From: Sandaracinaceae bacterium | GTDB taxonomy: Bacteria > Myxococcota_A > Polyangia > Polyangiales > JAFGIB01 | DNA length: 6,215 nucleotides | Direction: 5' to 3' | Assembly (NCBI GenBank): GCA_017881145.1 | Contig: JADGRG010000273.1 | Coordinates: 1-6,215 of the forward strand | Shown: in pieces, positions 1-6,215 of the stretch | Numbering within the stretch: the stretch's first letter is position 1 | Layout of the letters: each line of letters starts with the position of its first letter | Program-made: the position numbers and the translations under genes | The notes under the pieces: generated by a model | The model's database searches: none | Told to the model about the DNA's origin: nothing | Seen by the model: only the letters and a program-made list of their open reading frames with translations

Positions 1-328
1 CGTGCGCGAGCGAGCGGTGGCGAGCTTTGCGTCTGGTCGAGGGGGGAAAAGATCGCACGTGTTGGGCGACCAGGAAGGCGTAGCAGGCGAGCACGACGCT
101 GACATGGTGATGCCAGCCGACGAAGGAGCGCCCCTCGTAGTGGTCCAGGCCAAGCTCGCCTTTGAGGTCTTCGTACGAGCGCTCAATGCGCCAGCGACTC
201 TTCACGGTCCCAACCAGTTGTTTGCACGAGATACTCGCAGGCAGCGTCGAAAGGACGAACTTGGTTGGCGCCGATTCGCCCTTGGGCCATTCGACCAAGA
301 GCCACTCCGGGTCGCGCGGGTGGTGAGC
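1..328 (-). pseudogene. Transposase fragment B (IS701-like C-terminal catalytic region), 5' truncated, runs off the left edge
   Basis: Reading codons from 328 downwards gives AHHPRDPEWLLVEW, then APTKFVLSTLP, KSRWRIERSYEDLKGELGLD, HYEGRSFVGWHHHVS and VVLACYAFLVAQ. This is a typical IS701-family C-terminal region. The WRIERSYEDLKGELGLD block carries the final catalytic acidic residue, and the HHH...CYAFLVA helix closes the fold. No stop occurs before the window edge. No start codon or N-terminal half exists in this frame, so it cannot be expressed as a transposase. Its first 30-40 residues cover the same strand-helix region that fragment A already encodes at its own end. That duplication is the reason it is treated as a separate element joined to A. 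Confidence 0.72.
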
Positions 329-905
329 ACGTCGAGCGCAGAGCGTTCGCCATCAGCACAGAAGAACGCGCGCATCGAGATGGCGCCGTGCTCTGTATGC
401 ACGACGACCACGCGCCCGACGCGATCACCGGCACCGCGGTACCACTGCGCCTGCAACGTCTTGTAGTAGACGGTGGTGGGTCGACCGTAGAGCGTGATCT
501 CGGCGCTGTGCCACGGATAGCGCTTGCTGTCGTAGATCTTCTCCGGCTTGGGCAAGAGCGTGCCGCGCTTGCGACGCCGGCCGGTGGCTTTTCGCTCGGC
601 TTCGGTCGGCGCCGCGGTGAGCACGGCGTCTGGACGAACCGCGCCGACAACGGTCACGCGTGTATCGAGCGCGCGCGTGAGGGTGTCGTTGCAATAGGCG
701 CTGTCGGCGACGACGTCGATGTCACGCGGCGCAGCCCACTGCGCGACCAAGTCCACCATCTCTCGTCCCAACTCCGTCTTCTTGCGGTAGCGATGGCCCC
801 TGCGCGCGCACTCGCTCTTATTTCGATACAGCCGAAGTCGTACGGGAAGTGCCCATTTCCGTGGTGAAAACGGTACGTGCACGACCACCGCGACGACGAC
901 CCACA
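316..905 (-). pseudogene. Transposase fragment A (DDE_5-like, middle region), truncated at both ends
   Basis: The frame running from about 905 down to about 316 encodes a central transposase region. It starts near VWVVVAVVVHVPF and RKWALPVRLRLYRNK, and then has DIDVVADSAYCNDTL, which carries the probable second catalytic aspartate (VVAD). After that come a basic stretch (GRRRKRGTLLPKPEKIYD), LYGRPTTVYYKTLQAQWYR and RVVVVHTEHGAISMRAFFCADG. From memory of the family, FFCxD...VL should be followed by a (R)RWSIEVTF-type helix with the last acidic residue, but the sequence leaves the family right after VLTT. The first catalytic aspartate region, about 100 residues upstream, is also missing. The frame stays open upstream to a stop at 1033-1035, with no ATG, GTG or TTG before a GTG at 936. 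The part beyond about 905 does not look like transposase. It is a dead remnant. Confidence 0.7.
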
Positions 906-1341
906 CACGCGAGCGCGTCGCGCTCGAAGTCGACACGTCGCTACAGAGCGAAGGCCTGCTGTCACCGACCTCGGCAACTTGCGCAAGCTCGCCGGGCTGT
1001 GACGGCGCGCGCAGGATTTCTCCATCGCGCGCTCACTGACAGCTCGCGCGGCGCGGCATGCCAATGCGCTCGAGGCGCTCGGGTGTCATCGAACGACTTT
1101 GGATACGCCCAAGCCGAGACGACGCGCCCTAACACGCGGACAAGTTGACGCTTTCGTCGCCCGCAGCGCGCGCATGGTTGCCCGCGCTGTCATCTTCGGA
1201 CCAGAACGCTGCCCGTGCCGGCGCGAAGGGCGCAGGACGCAGAAAAAACTACGGCTTTCCCCTGTGGCACGCCCCGTGCAAAGCGACTGCGCTCTGCACG
1301 GAGGTCTCCACTTGCTACAGCACACGGTCTTGGAAGCAACC
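906..1341. other. Stretch without a recognised gene (about 436 bp)
   Basis: Several short ORFs cross this stretch on both strands. Their translations are arginine/serine/alanine-rich and resemble GC-rich noncoding DNA, and none shows a domain. On the minus strand the frame of transposase fragment A stays open to 1035 and reads through a non-transposase stretch (LRAPSQPGELAQVAEVGDS), which I do not recognise; it may be the tail of another broken gene. A TTGACG at 1145-1150 has no convincing -10 partner. The one clear structure is the hairpin at 1274-1301, so the right part may be the leader of the gene starting at 1342. Confidence 0.5.
1274..1301 (+). promoter_or_regulatory. Strong imperfect hairpin upstream of the STAS-like gene
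   Basis: The outer arms CCGTGCA/TGCACGG pair over 7 bp. After one A-C mismatch, AGCG/CGCT pair over 4 bp around an ACTG loop, giving 11 pairs in 28 nt. No T-run follows on either strand (a run of six T on the minus strand begins more than 20 nt beyond), so a classical intrinsic terminator is unlikely. It ends 40 nt before the ATG at 1342. A leader RNA structure or a protein-binding dyad both fit; which one cannot be told from the sequence. Confidence 0.4.
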
Positions 1342-1711
1342 ATGGCTTGGCTACTGCTCGGCGCGCTTGTCGCCGCGGTAATCATCGGGGCCAAACGCCC
1401 CAGCCACATATCCCTGTCGCTGCGGGCTGCCAACAGTTGGGCGCTCGATCACCTGTGCCGATCGATCGGCACCACGCTGCACGAGTCGCCGGACCTGCGT
1501 GAGCTGGAGATTGTGCTCACGGACATCGCGGTGCTCGAGACCTCCAGCATCGCGTCGCTGAAATACGCGCTCGCTCGGCTGCACGAGGCGCGGGTGCAGG
1601 TCTCGATCAAAGGTTGCAGTGCGGGGCTGGCTCACTGGTTGCTCGCGCACCGCATCGCGCCACACCACATCGGTGAGCTTCGGTCGCACGCCGACGTCGC
1701 ACCACCAGCGA

Positions 1712-1719
<8 letters not shown>
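1342..1719 (+). CDS. Small membrane-anchored protein with STAS-like domain
   Basis: The 125-residue product has an N-terminal hydrophobic segment (about residues 2-17, MAWLLLGALVAAVIIGAKRP), a positively charged edge, and then a soluble domain. Residues about 53-113 (LRELEIVLTDIAVLETSSIA..LKYALARLHEARVQVSIKG..) have the strand-helix-strand order of STAS/anti-anti-sigma-like domains. There, a DxS-like loop precedes a helix, and a short strand and a final helix follow. The match is by pattern only, and the usual phosphorylatable serine cannot be assigned with confidence (TSS at 67-69 is the candidate). The ATG at 1342 is chosen because the protein starts cleanly with the membrane segment. A longer in-frame version from 1099 would add an arginine-rich stretch that runs through the hairpin at 1274-1301. 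A GGAAG at 1332-1336 may serve as a weak ribosome site. The end overlaps the end of the convergent sigma-54 activator by 8 bp. STAS proteins usually act in partner-switching or in transport complexes; no partner is visible here. Confidence 0.6.
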
Positions 1720-2722
<1,003 letters not shown>

Positions 2723-2731
2723 GGCCCAAAC

Positions 2732-2750
2732 TATGCGCTGCAGCGTCATA
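2732..2750. promoter_or_regulatory. Dyad, candidate activator binding site (UAS) in the divergent gap
   Basis: A perfect 10-bp palindrome CGCTGCAGCG (2736-2745) is flanked by TATG on the left and, after one extra T, CATA on the right. It lies 10 bp upstream of the activator start and about 50 bp upstream of the -24-like element of pckG. Fis-type HTH dimers bind such dyads, so it may serve both activation of pckG and autoregulation. The assignment is inferred from position and symmetry. Confidence 0.35.
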
Positions 2751-2800
2751 ACCCACAAGGCGAGTGCGGGACGTGGGTCGCCGCGGGGCGAATACGGCTC

Positions 2801-2815
2801 GGCATGCTTTCTGCT
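2801..2815 (+). promoter_or_regulatory. pckG: Candidate sigma-54 (-24/-12) promoter for pckG
   Basis: GGCATG-CTTT-CTGCT matches the consensus GGCACR-N4-TTGCW at all but two positions. The essential GG (2801-2802) and GC (2813-2814) are 10 nt apart as required. The next gene over is a sigma-54 activator, which raises the prior. Against it, transcription would start near 2826, only about 3 nt before the ATG at 2829. That would make a nearly leaderless mRNA, in line with the absence of a clear ribosome site there. A chance match remains possible. Confidence 0.35.
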
Positions 2816-2828
2816 TTGGGCCGGCGCC

Positions 2829-4598
2829 ATGAGCGAAGTGCTTCCAGCCAATCAAGCCCTGCGCGCCTGGGTTCAGGCCGTCGCAGACCACACCCAACCG
2901 AAGCGCATCCACTACTGCACCGGCAGCGAGGCTGAACGCGCAGCCATCGAGCGCGAGCTCGTCGCCGCGGGCACGCTCTTGGCGCTCGACCCGAAGGTGC
3001 ACCCGGGCTCGTTCCTGGCGCGCTCCGATCCGAGCGACGTGGCCCGCACCGAGCACCTCACCTTCATCTCGACCGAGCACGCAGTAGACGCCGGCCCGAA
3101 CAACAACTGGATGAGCGAAGCCGACGCCAACAAGCGCGTGTGGCCGCTGTTCGCAGGCGCCATGAAGGGCCGCACCCTGTACGTGGTGCCCTACGTGATG
3201 GGCCCGGCGGGCTCGGGCTTCAGCCGCGTCGGCGTGGAGATCACCGACAGCCCGTATGTGGTGTTGAACATGCGCATCATGACGCGCATGGGCAAAGTAG
3301 CGCTCGATCAGCTCGGCAACTCGGACACTTTCGTGCGCGGGCTGCACAGCCTGGGCGATCTCTCGCCCGACCGGCGGTTCATCGTGCACTTTCCCCAGCG
3401 CCGCGAGATCTGGAGCATCGGCTCGGGCTACGGCGGCAACGCGCTGCTCAGCAAGAAGTGCCACGCACTGCGCATCGCCAGCGTGCAAGCCCGCGAGGAA
3501 GGCTGGCTCGCCGAACACATGCTGATCCTCGGACTCACCAGCGCCGAAGGTCGCACGCACTACGTTGCAGCGGCGTTCCCGAGCGCCTGCGGCAAGACCA
3601 ACCTGGCCATGCTCGTGCCTTCGTTGCCGGGCTGGAAGGTGGACACGGTGGGCGACGACATCTGCTGGATGCAGCCGGGCGCCGATGGGCGGCTGTGGGC
3701 CGTGAACCCCGAGTACGGCATGTTCGGCGTGGCTCCCGGCACGAGCCTCAAGACCAATCCCAATGCCATGCACTCGCTCTCGCACGACGTGATCTTCACC
3801 AATGTGGCGCTGCGCGAAGGCCAGCGCGCCTGGTGGGAAGGCATGTCGAAGCTCGACGACCACGAAGTGTTGCAGGACTGGCGCGGCGCTGCATGGCGCC
3901 CGGGATCGACGACCACCGCAGCGCACCCGAACTCGCGCTTCACGGTTGCGCTGCGGCAATGCCCCAGCACGACCGATACCTACGAGCTGTCTACGGGCGT
4001 TCCCATTTCGGCGATCATCTTCGGTGGGCGTCGCTCGAAGCTCGCACCACTGGTCTACGAAGCACGCAGCTGGCGACACGGCGTGTACGTGGGCGCGACG
4101 ATGGTCAGCGAAACCACGGCCGCAGCGACCGGAGCCGTGGGCGTGCCACGCAACGATCCGATGGCGATGCTGCCCTTCTGCGGTTACAACATGGGCGACT
4201 ACTTCGGTCACTGGCTCAACCTCGAGAAGAAACTGACGCGTGCACCCAAGATCTTCCACGTGAACTGGTTCCGCACAGGCGATGACGGTCGTTTCCTGTG
4301 GCCAGGCTTCGGCGACAACGTGCGCGTGCTCAAGTGGATCTTGGAGCGCGTGGACGGCACAGCCACGGCGCAGGATGCCGCGATCGGGCTGGTGCCGCAG
4401 CGTGACGCCATCGACGTGCGCGGGCTCGACCTGTCGAGCGACCAGCTGTTCCAGTTGCTCGCCGTGGACGGGGGCGCTTGGTTACAAGAAGCCGGACGCG
4501 CGCTGGAGTTCCTCGGCCGCTTCGGCCAGCGTCTGCCGGCTGCGCTGCTCGACGAGCACGCCTCGCTGGTCAAACGCCTGCACGACTCGCTTCACTGA
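2829..4598 (+). CDS. pckG: Phosphoenolpyruvate carboxykinase, GTP-dependent
   Basis: This cytosolic enzyme interconverts oxaloacetate plus GTP with phosphoenolpyruvate, CO2 and GDP, the entry step of gluconeogenesis. The 589 residues fit the GTP-type family, which usually has around 600. Family blocks appear in order: N-terminal TQPKRIHYCTGSEAE, DPSDVARTEHLTFI, VDAGPNNNWM (about 86-95), GSGFSRVGVEITDS, the metal-site regions YGGNALLSKKCHALR (about 201-215) and GWLAEHMLI (His230), the P-loop FPSACGKTNLAML (about 250-262) with the reactive cysteine, VGDDICWM (about 274-281), RPGSTTTAAHPNSR, and the lid region MVSETTAAATGA (about 425-436) followed by PFCGYNMGDYFGHW. All key residues I can check are present, so it should be active. 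The ATG at 2829 matches the family N-terminus. The frame is open upstream to 2295, but that part lies antisense to the activator gene. The methyltransferase follows after 9 bp, so the two are probably co-transcribed. The sigma-54-like element at 2801 may drive the unit. Confidence 0.97.
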   Translation: MSEVLPANQALRAWVQAVADHTQPKRIHYCTGSEAERAAIERELVAAGTLLALDPKVHPGSFLARSDPSDVARTEHLTFISTEHAVDAGPNNNWMSEADANKRVWPLFAGAMKGRTLYVVPYVMGPAGSGFSRVGVEITDSPYVVLNMRIMTRMGKVALDQLGNSDTFVRGLHSLGDLSPDRRFIVHFPQRREIWSIGSGYGGNALLSKKCHALRIASVQAREEGWLAEHMLILGLTSAEGRTHYVAAAFPSACGKTNLAMLVPSLPGWKVDTVGDDICWMQPGADGRLWAVNPEYGMFGVAPGTSLKTNPNAMHSLSHDVIFTNVALREGQRAWWEGMSKLDDHEVLQDWRGAAWRPGSTTTAAHPNSRFTVALRQCPSTTDTYELSTGVPISAIIFGGRRSKLAPLVYEARSWRHGVYVGATMVSETTAAATGAVGVPRNDPMAMLPFCGYNMGDYFGHWLNLEKKLTRAPKIFHVNWFRTGDDGRFLWPGFGDNVRVLKWILERVDGTATAQDAAIGLVPQRDAIDVRGLDLSSDQLFQLLAVDGGAWLQEAGRALEFLGRFGQRLPAALLDEHASLVKRLHDSLH

Positions 4599-4603
4599 AA
4601 GGG
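4598..4603 (+). promoter_or_regulatory. Ribosome binding site fixing the GTG start of the methyltransferase
   Basis: AAAGGG begins on the last base of the pckG stop codon and ends 4 nt before the GTG at 4608. The spacing is a little short, but it is the only purine-rich site near the frame's beginning. It implies translation closely coupled to pckG. Confidence 0.45.
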
Positions 4604-4607
4604 CCGC

Positions 4608-5408
4608 GTGAAGGAAAAGCCAGGCATCTCGTATGGTGACGACGACGACGACGTGTGGAACGACACGGTGTGCGGACAATCGCAAGTACCGCGCTCGAAG
4701 TGGCCACCCGAGCAGATCGCGCAGGCGATGCGCGGGGGCATCCGGCCGCCCGATCGTGCGTTCGATCGTCTGCTACCGCGCGAGCTGCGCGACGTGTCCT
4801 GGCAACACTGGACACCGCTGCGCGTAGCCATGCGCGCAGCGCTGTGGTTCGACGCGATGGGCGTACAGACCGTGGTCGACATCGGCTCGGGCCCCGGAAA
4901 GTTCTGTGTGGCGGCGGCGCTCGCTGGCACCTGCGAGTACACGGGGATCGAGCAACGGCCGCGCTTGATCTCGGCTGCTACCGAGCTCGCGCAGCGCTTT
5001 GCGTTGCAAGACCGCGTGCGTTTCGTGCAGGGCGCGCTCGGCGAAGTGCAGCTGCCAGCGGCAGACGCATACTACCTCTACAACCCGTTCGGAGAAAATC
5101 TCTTCGGCTCCCACGAGCATCTCGACGAAGAGGTGGAGCTGGGGCACGCGCGCTTTGCGCGTGACGTGGCAGCCATCCAGACGCTGCTGCGTCAGGCGCC
5201 GGTCGGCACCTACGTGCTCACGTACAACGGCTTCGGCGGGCGCGTGCCCGCGAGCTATCGGGAAGTGTTGATCGACAGCGAGCTTCCAAACGTGCTGCGG
5301 CTGTGCAGGAAGGTGCGCCGCAACGAAGTCGACCATGCGCCCGAGCGTCAGGGCGGATACGGCGAGACGACGCAGCTCGCCGCTGCGGCGTCAGGCGACG
5401 CCGAGTAG
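4608..5408 (+). CDS. Class I SAM-dependent methyltransferase of unknown substrate
   Basis: The 266-residue product has a Rossmann-type methyltransferase core. Motif I is TVVDIGSGPGKF (about 88-99), the acidic residue ending strand 2 is in TGIEQRP (Glu115), and motif IV-like YLYNPFGEN lies at about 156-164 at the catalytic position. A later strand reads GTYVLTYNGFGG. About 75 residues precede the core: an unusual acidic run of five aspartates at 11-15, encoded by five GAC repeats (4638-4652), and a helical part (PPEQIAQAMRGGIRPPDRAF). The C-terminus is alanine-rich and ends with an 18-bp convergent overlap with the next gene. The NPF motif resembles NPPF/NPPY seen in N-methyltransferases acting on DNA, RNA or glutamine, but the substrate cannot be read from this. 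There is no membrane segment or signal peptide, so it should be cytosolic. It lies 9 bp after pckG and probably shares its transcript, although a metabolic link is not known to me. Confidence 0.8.
   Translation: MKEKPGISYGDDDDDVWNDTVCGQSQVPRSKWPPEQIAQAMRGGIRPPDRAFDRLLPRELRDVSWQHWTPLRVAMRAALWFDAMGVQTVVDIGSGPGKFCVAAALAGTCEYTGIEQRPRLISAATELAQRFALQDRVRFVQGALGEVQLPAADAYYLYNPFGENLFGSHEHLDEEVELGHARFARDVAAIQTLLRQAPVGTYVLTYNGFGGRVPASYREVLIDSELPNVLRLCRKVRRNEVDHAPERQGGYGETTQLAAAASGDAE
5386..5403. terminator. Short hairpin over convergent stop codons
   Basis: CGGCGTC-AGGC-GACGCCG forms a perfect 7-bp stem with a 4-nt loop. It covers the minus-strand stop (5391-5393) and ends just before the plus-strand stop (5406-5408). 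It has no T-run, so an intrinsic terminator is uncertain. The site sits exactly where two genes converge with no free space between them. Confidence 0.3.
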
Positions 5409-6143
5409 ATCGAGGATCGCATTCGCGAAGGTCAGCGGATGCGGTGGACAGCCGGGCACGTAGAGCGCGGGACCCACGCACTCGAGAAAGCCGCGCTCCA
5501 CCCCCTGGGCCTGCTCGTAGAGGCCGCCGCTGATGGCGCACGCGCCCACTACCGCCAAGAAACGCGGGTCCGGCATGGCGTCCCATGCCAGCTGCACGGC
5601 ATTCGCCATGGCGACGGTGATGGGCCCGCTGAGCACGAGAGCGTCGGCGTGGCGTGGCGACGCCACCCACTCGATGCCGAAACGCTGCAGGTCGAAGTTA
5701 ACGTTGGCGAGCGCGTTCAGCTCCAGCTCGCAGGCGTTGCAGCCGCCGGCAGAGACCTGGCGCAGCTTGAGCGAGCGACCGAAGAGCTTGCCGAAGGTGG
5801 CGGAGGCGCGAGCTCTGACGGCCGCCTCTGTGTCCTGCCGGACAAGCAGTTGCTCGCGCGTGCCGCTGCCCATGCGCGGGTCCGTGGTGAACGCGAGCTT
5901 GTCTTGCGGGCAGGCCTGCACGCATTCGTTGCAGAACACGCACCGACCTAGATCCAGGGTGACTGGCTGCAGCGCGATGGCCTGCGTCGGACAAACGTCC
6001 ACGCAAGCACGGCAGCCGCTTGCACACGGCTGCCCGCTGATCACCGGCAGCCCGCGGAAGCCGCGCGGCGTGGCAGTGCGCAGATCGTCGATGTACTGAC
6101 TGCCCTGGGAGGCGCGGACTCGGAGTGACTTGAGCAAGCTCAT
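5391..6143 (-). CDS. Ferredoxin-NuoB fusion: small subunit of a complex I/group 4 hydrogenase-like oxidoreductase
   Basis: The 250-residue protein combines two electron-transfer parts. An N-terminal ferredoxin domain has two [4Fe-4S] motifs: C40-x3-C44-x2-C47-x3-C51-P and C68-x2-C71-x2-C74-x3-C78-P. A C-terminal NuoB/HycG-like domain (about 125-250) carries the ligands of the last cluster: GGCNACELE (C135, C138), GACAISGG (C202) and PGCPP (C232). In formate hydrogenlyase and in complex I these two functions are usually separate polypeptides (HycF/NuoI and HycG/NuoB). Here the electron path to the active-site cluster is contained in one chain. There is no signal peptide or membrane segment, so it should sit on the cytoplasmic face of a membrane arm encoded elsewhere. 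The ATG overlaps the stop of the upstream large-subunit gene (ATGA), indicating one operon and translational coupling. It is the last gene of the unit, ending 18 bp inside the convergent methyltransferase gene. Whether its partner is formate, hydrogen, quinone or something else depends on genes outside the window. Confidence 0.9.
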   Translation of the reverse strand: MSLLKSLRVRASQGSQYIDDLRTATPRGFRGLPVISGQPCASGCRACVDVCPTQAIALQPVTLDLGRCVFCNECVQACPQDKLAFTTDPRMGSGTREQLLVRQDTEAAVRARASATFGKLFGRSLKLRQVSAGGCNACELELNALANVNFDLQRFGIEWVASPRHADALVLSGPITVAMANAVQLAWDAMPDPRFLAVVGACAISGGLYEQAQGVERGFLECVGPALYVPGCPPHPLTFANAILDLLGVA

Positions 6144-6215
6144 AGATCGTGGCCGCAGTAGGAGAGATCGAAGCTCTTGTTGCAGATCGGGAAGTCGGAG
6201 ATCTCGTTGCCTCGC
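6140..6215 (-). CDS. C-terminus of a NuoD/HyfG-like large subunit (partial, 5' part outside window)
   Basis: Only the last 24 codons are present, reading RGNEISDFPICNKSFDLSYC and then GHDL before TGA. By eye, the end aligns with the C-terminus of group 4 hydrogenase large subunits: FPICNKSFDLSYCGHDL against xPLIxxSIDPCYSCTDR in HycE. The aspartate, tyrosine and second aspartate fall at the same places, but both nickel-iron ligand cysteines are replaced (by serine and glycine). A cysteine sits one position before the second site. The protein also ends there, with no processed C-terminal extension. This fits the non-hydrogenase Hyf-like large subunits. The stop overlaps the next gene's start by 4 nt (ATGA). 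The identification leans on the neighbouring NuoB-like gene as much as on this short piece. Confidence 0.7.
   Translation of the reverse strand, partial: RGNEISDFPICNKSFDLSYCGHDL

Larger units (their letters stand above)
1..905 (-). mobile_element. Degenerate insertion-sequence region built from two transposase fragments
   Basis: The minus strand carries two stretches of recognisable DDE_5/IS701-like transposase sequence in two different frames, meeting near 316-328. Neither stretch is complete. The upstream one lacks its N-terminal catalytic region and the downstream one begins in mid-domain. No intact open reading frame spans the region, so it should be inactive. The outer boundary on the left lies outside the window. 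On the right, transposase similarity fades at about 905. I could not identify terminal inverted repeats or a target-site duplication, so the element limits are set only by protein similarity. Confidence 0.7.

Noticed and set aside
265..867. Plus-strand 200-codon frame in the transposase region
   Set aside because: It is antisense to recognisable transposase sequence and has no domain of its own.
1145..1173. TTGACG as a sigma-70 -35 box
   Set aside because: No acceptable -10 element lies 16-18 nt downstream.
1099..1341. Extended start of the STAS-like protein at 1099
   Set aside because: The added 81 residues are arginine-rich and run through the hairpin; the ATG at 1342 gives a clean membrane segment at the N-terminus.
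2723..2851. Longer N-terminus of the sigma-54 activator from 2851 or 2749
   Set aside because: The extra residues show no family similarity. The longer form would overlap the start of pckG and the control region.
3140..4285. Plus-strand open frame of 381 codons inside pckG
   Set aside because: It is an out-of-frame shadow of pckG, arginine-rich, with no recognisable domain.
5439..6099. Plus-strand frames opposite the ferredoxin-NuoB gene
   Set aside because: They are antisense to a gene with twelve correctly spaced cluster cysteines; the translations show no family features.

Overview
The window is GC-rich bacterial DNA. Long G/C-ending codon ORFs, a GTP-type PEP carboxykinase, a compact sigma-54 activator and a Hyf-like membrane-oxidoreductase operon together suggest a Myxococcota-type (deltaproteobacterial) genome. 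That placement rests on gene content and style, not on any marker gene.

Left part (1-1341). Positions 1 to about 905 hold a decayed transposase region on the minus strand. It consists of two pieces of DDE_5/IS701-like transposases in different reading frames, meeting near 316-328. The two pieces encode the same structural stretch twice, so they look like the remains of two different insertion sequences joined together, not one frameshifted gene. From about 906 to 1341 no gene is recognised; the stretch contains a strong imperfect hairpin at 1274-1301.

Middle (1342-5408). A small protein with one membrane segment and a STAS-like domain (1342-1719, +) converges on a PspF-like sigma-54 activator (1712-2722, -). 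A 106-bp gap then separates that activator from a divergent two-gene unit on the plus strand: pckG (2829-4598) and a class I SAM-dependent methyltransferase (4608-5408), 9 bp apart. The gap contains a near-perfect dyad (2732-2750) and a -24/-12-like element (2801-2815) pointing at pckG. This suggests, without proving it, that the activator controls the pckG/methyltransferase unit. PEPCK would set flux between oxaloacetate and phosphoenolpyruvate, i.e. gluconeogenesis or anaplerosis.

Right end (5391-6215, minus strand). This is the 3' end of an operon for a complex I / group 4 hydrogenase-like membrane oxidoreductase. It holds the last 24 residues of a catalytic large-subunit homologue, then, with a 4-nt ATGA overlap, a small subunit with an N-terminal 2x[4Fe-4S] ferredoxin domain fused to a NuoB-like domain. 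The large-subunit C-terminus aligns by eye with the terminal hydrogenase motif DPCxxC but has lost both cysteine positions. The complex is therefore probably not a [NiFe] hydrogenase but an Hyf-like module of unknown electron partner. The rest of this operon lies beyond the right edge.
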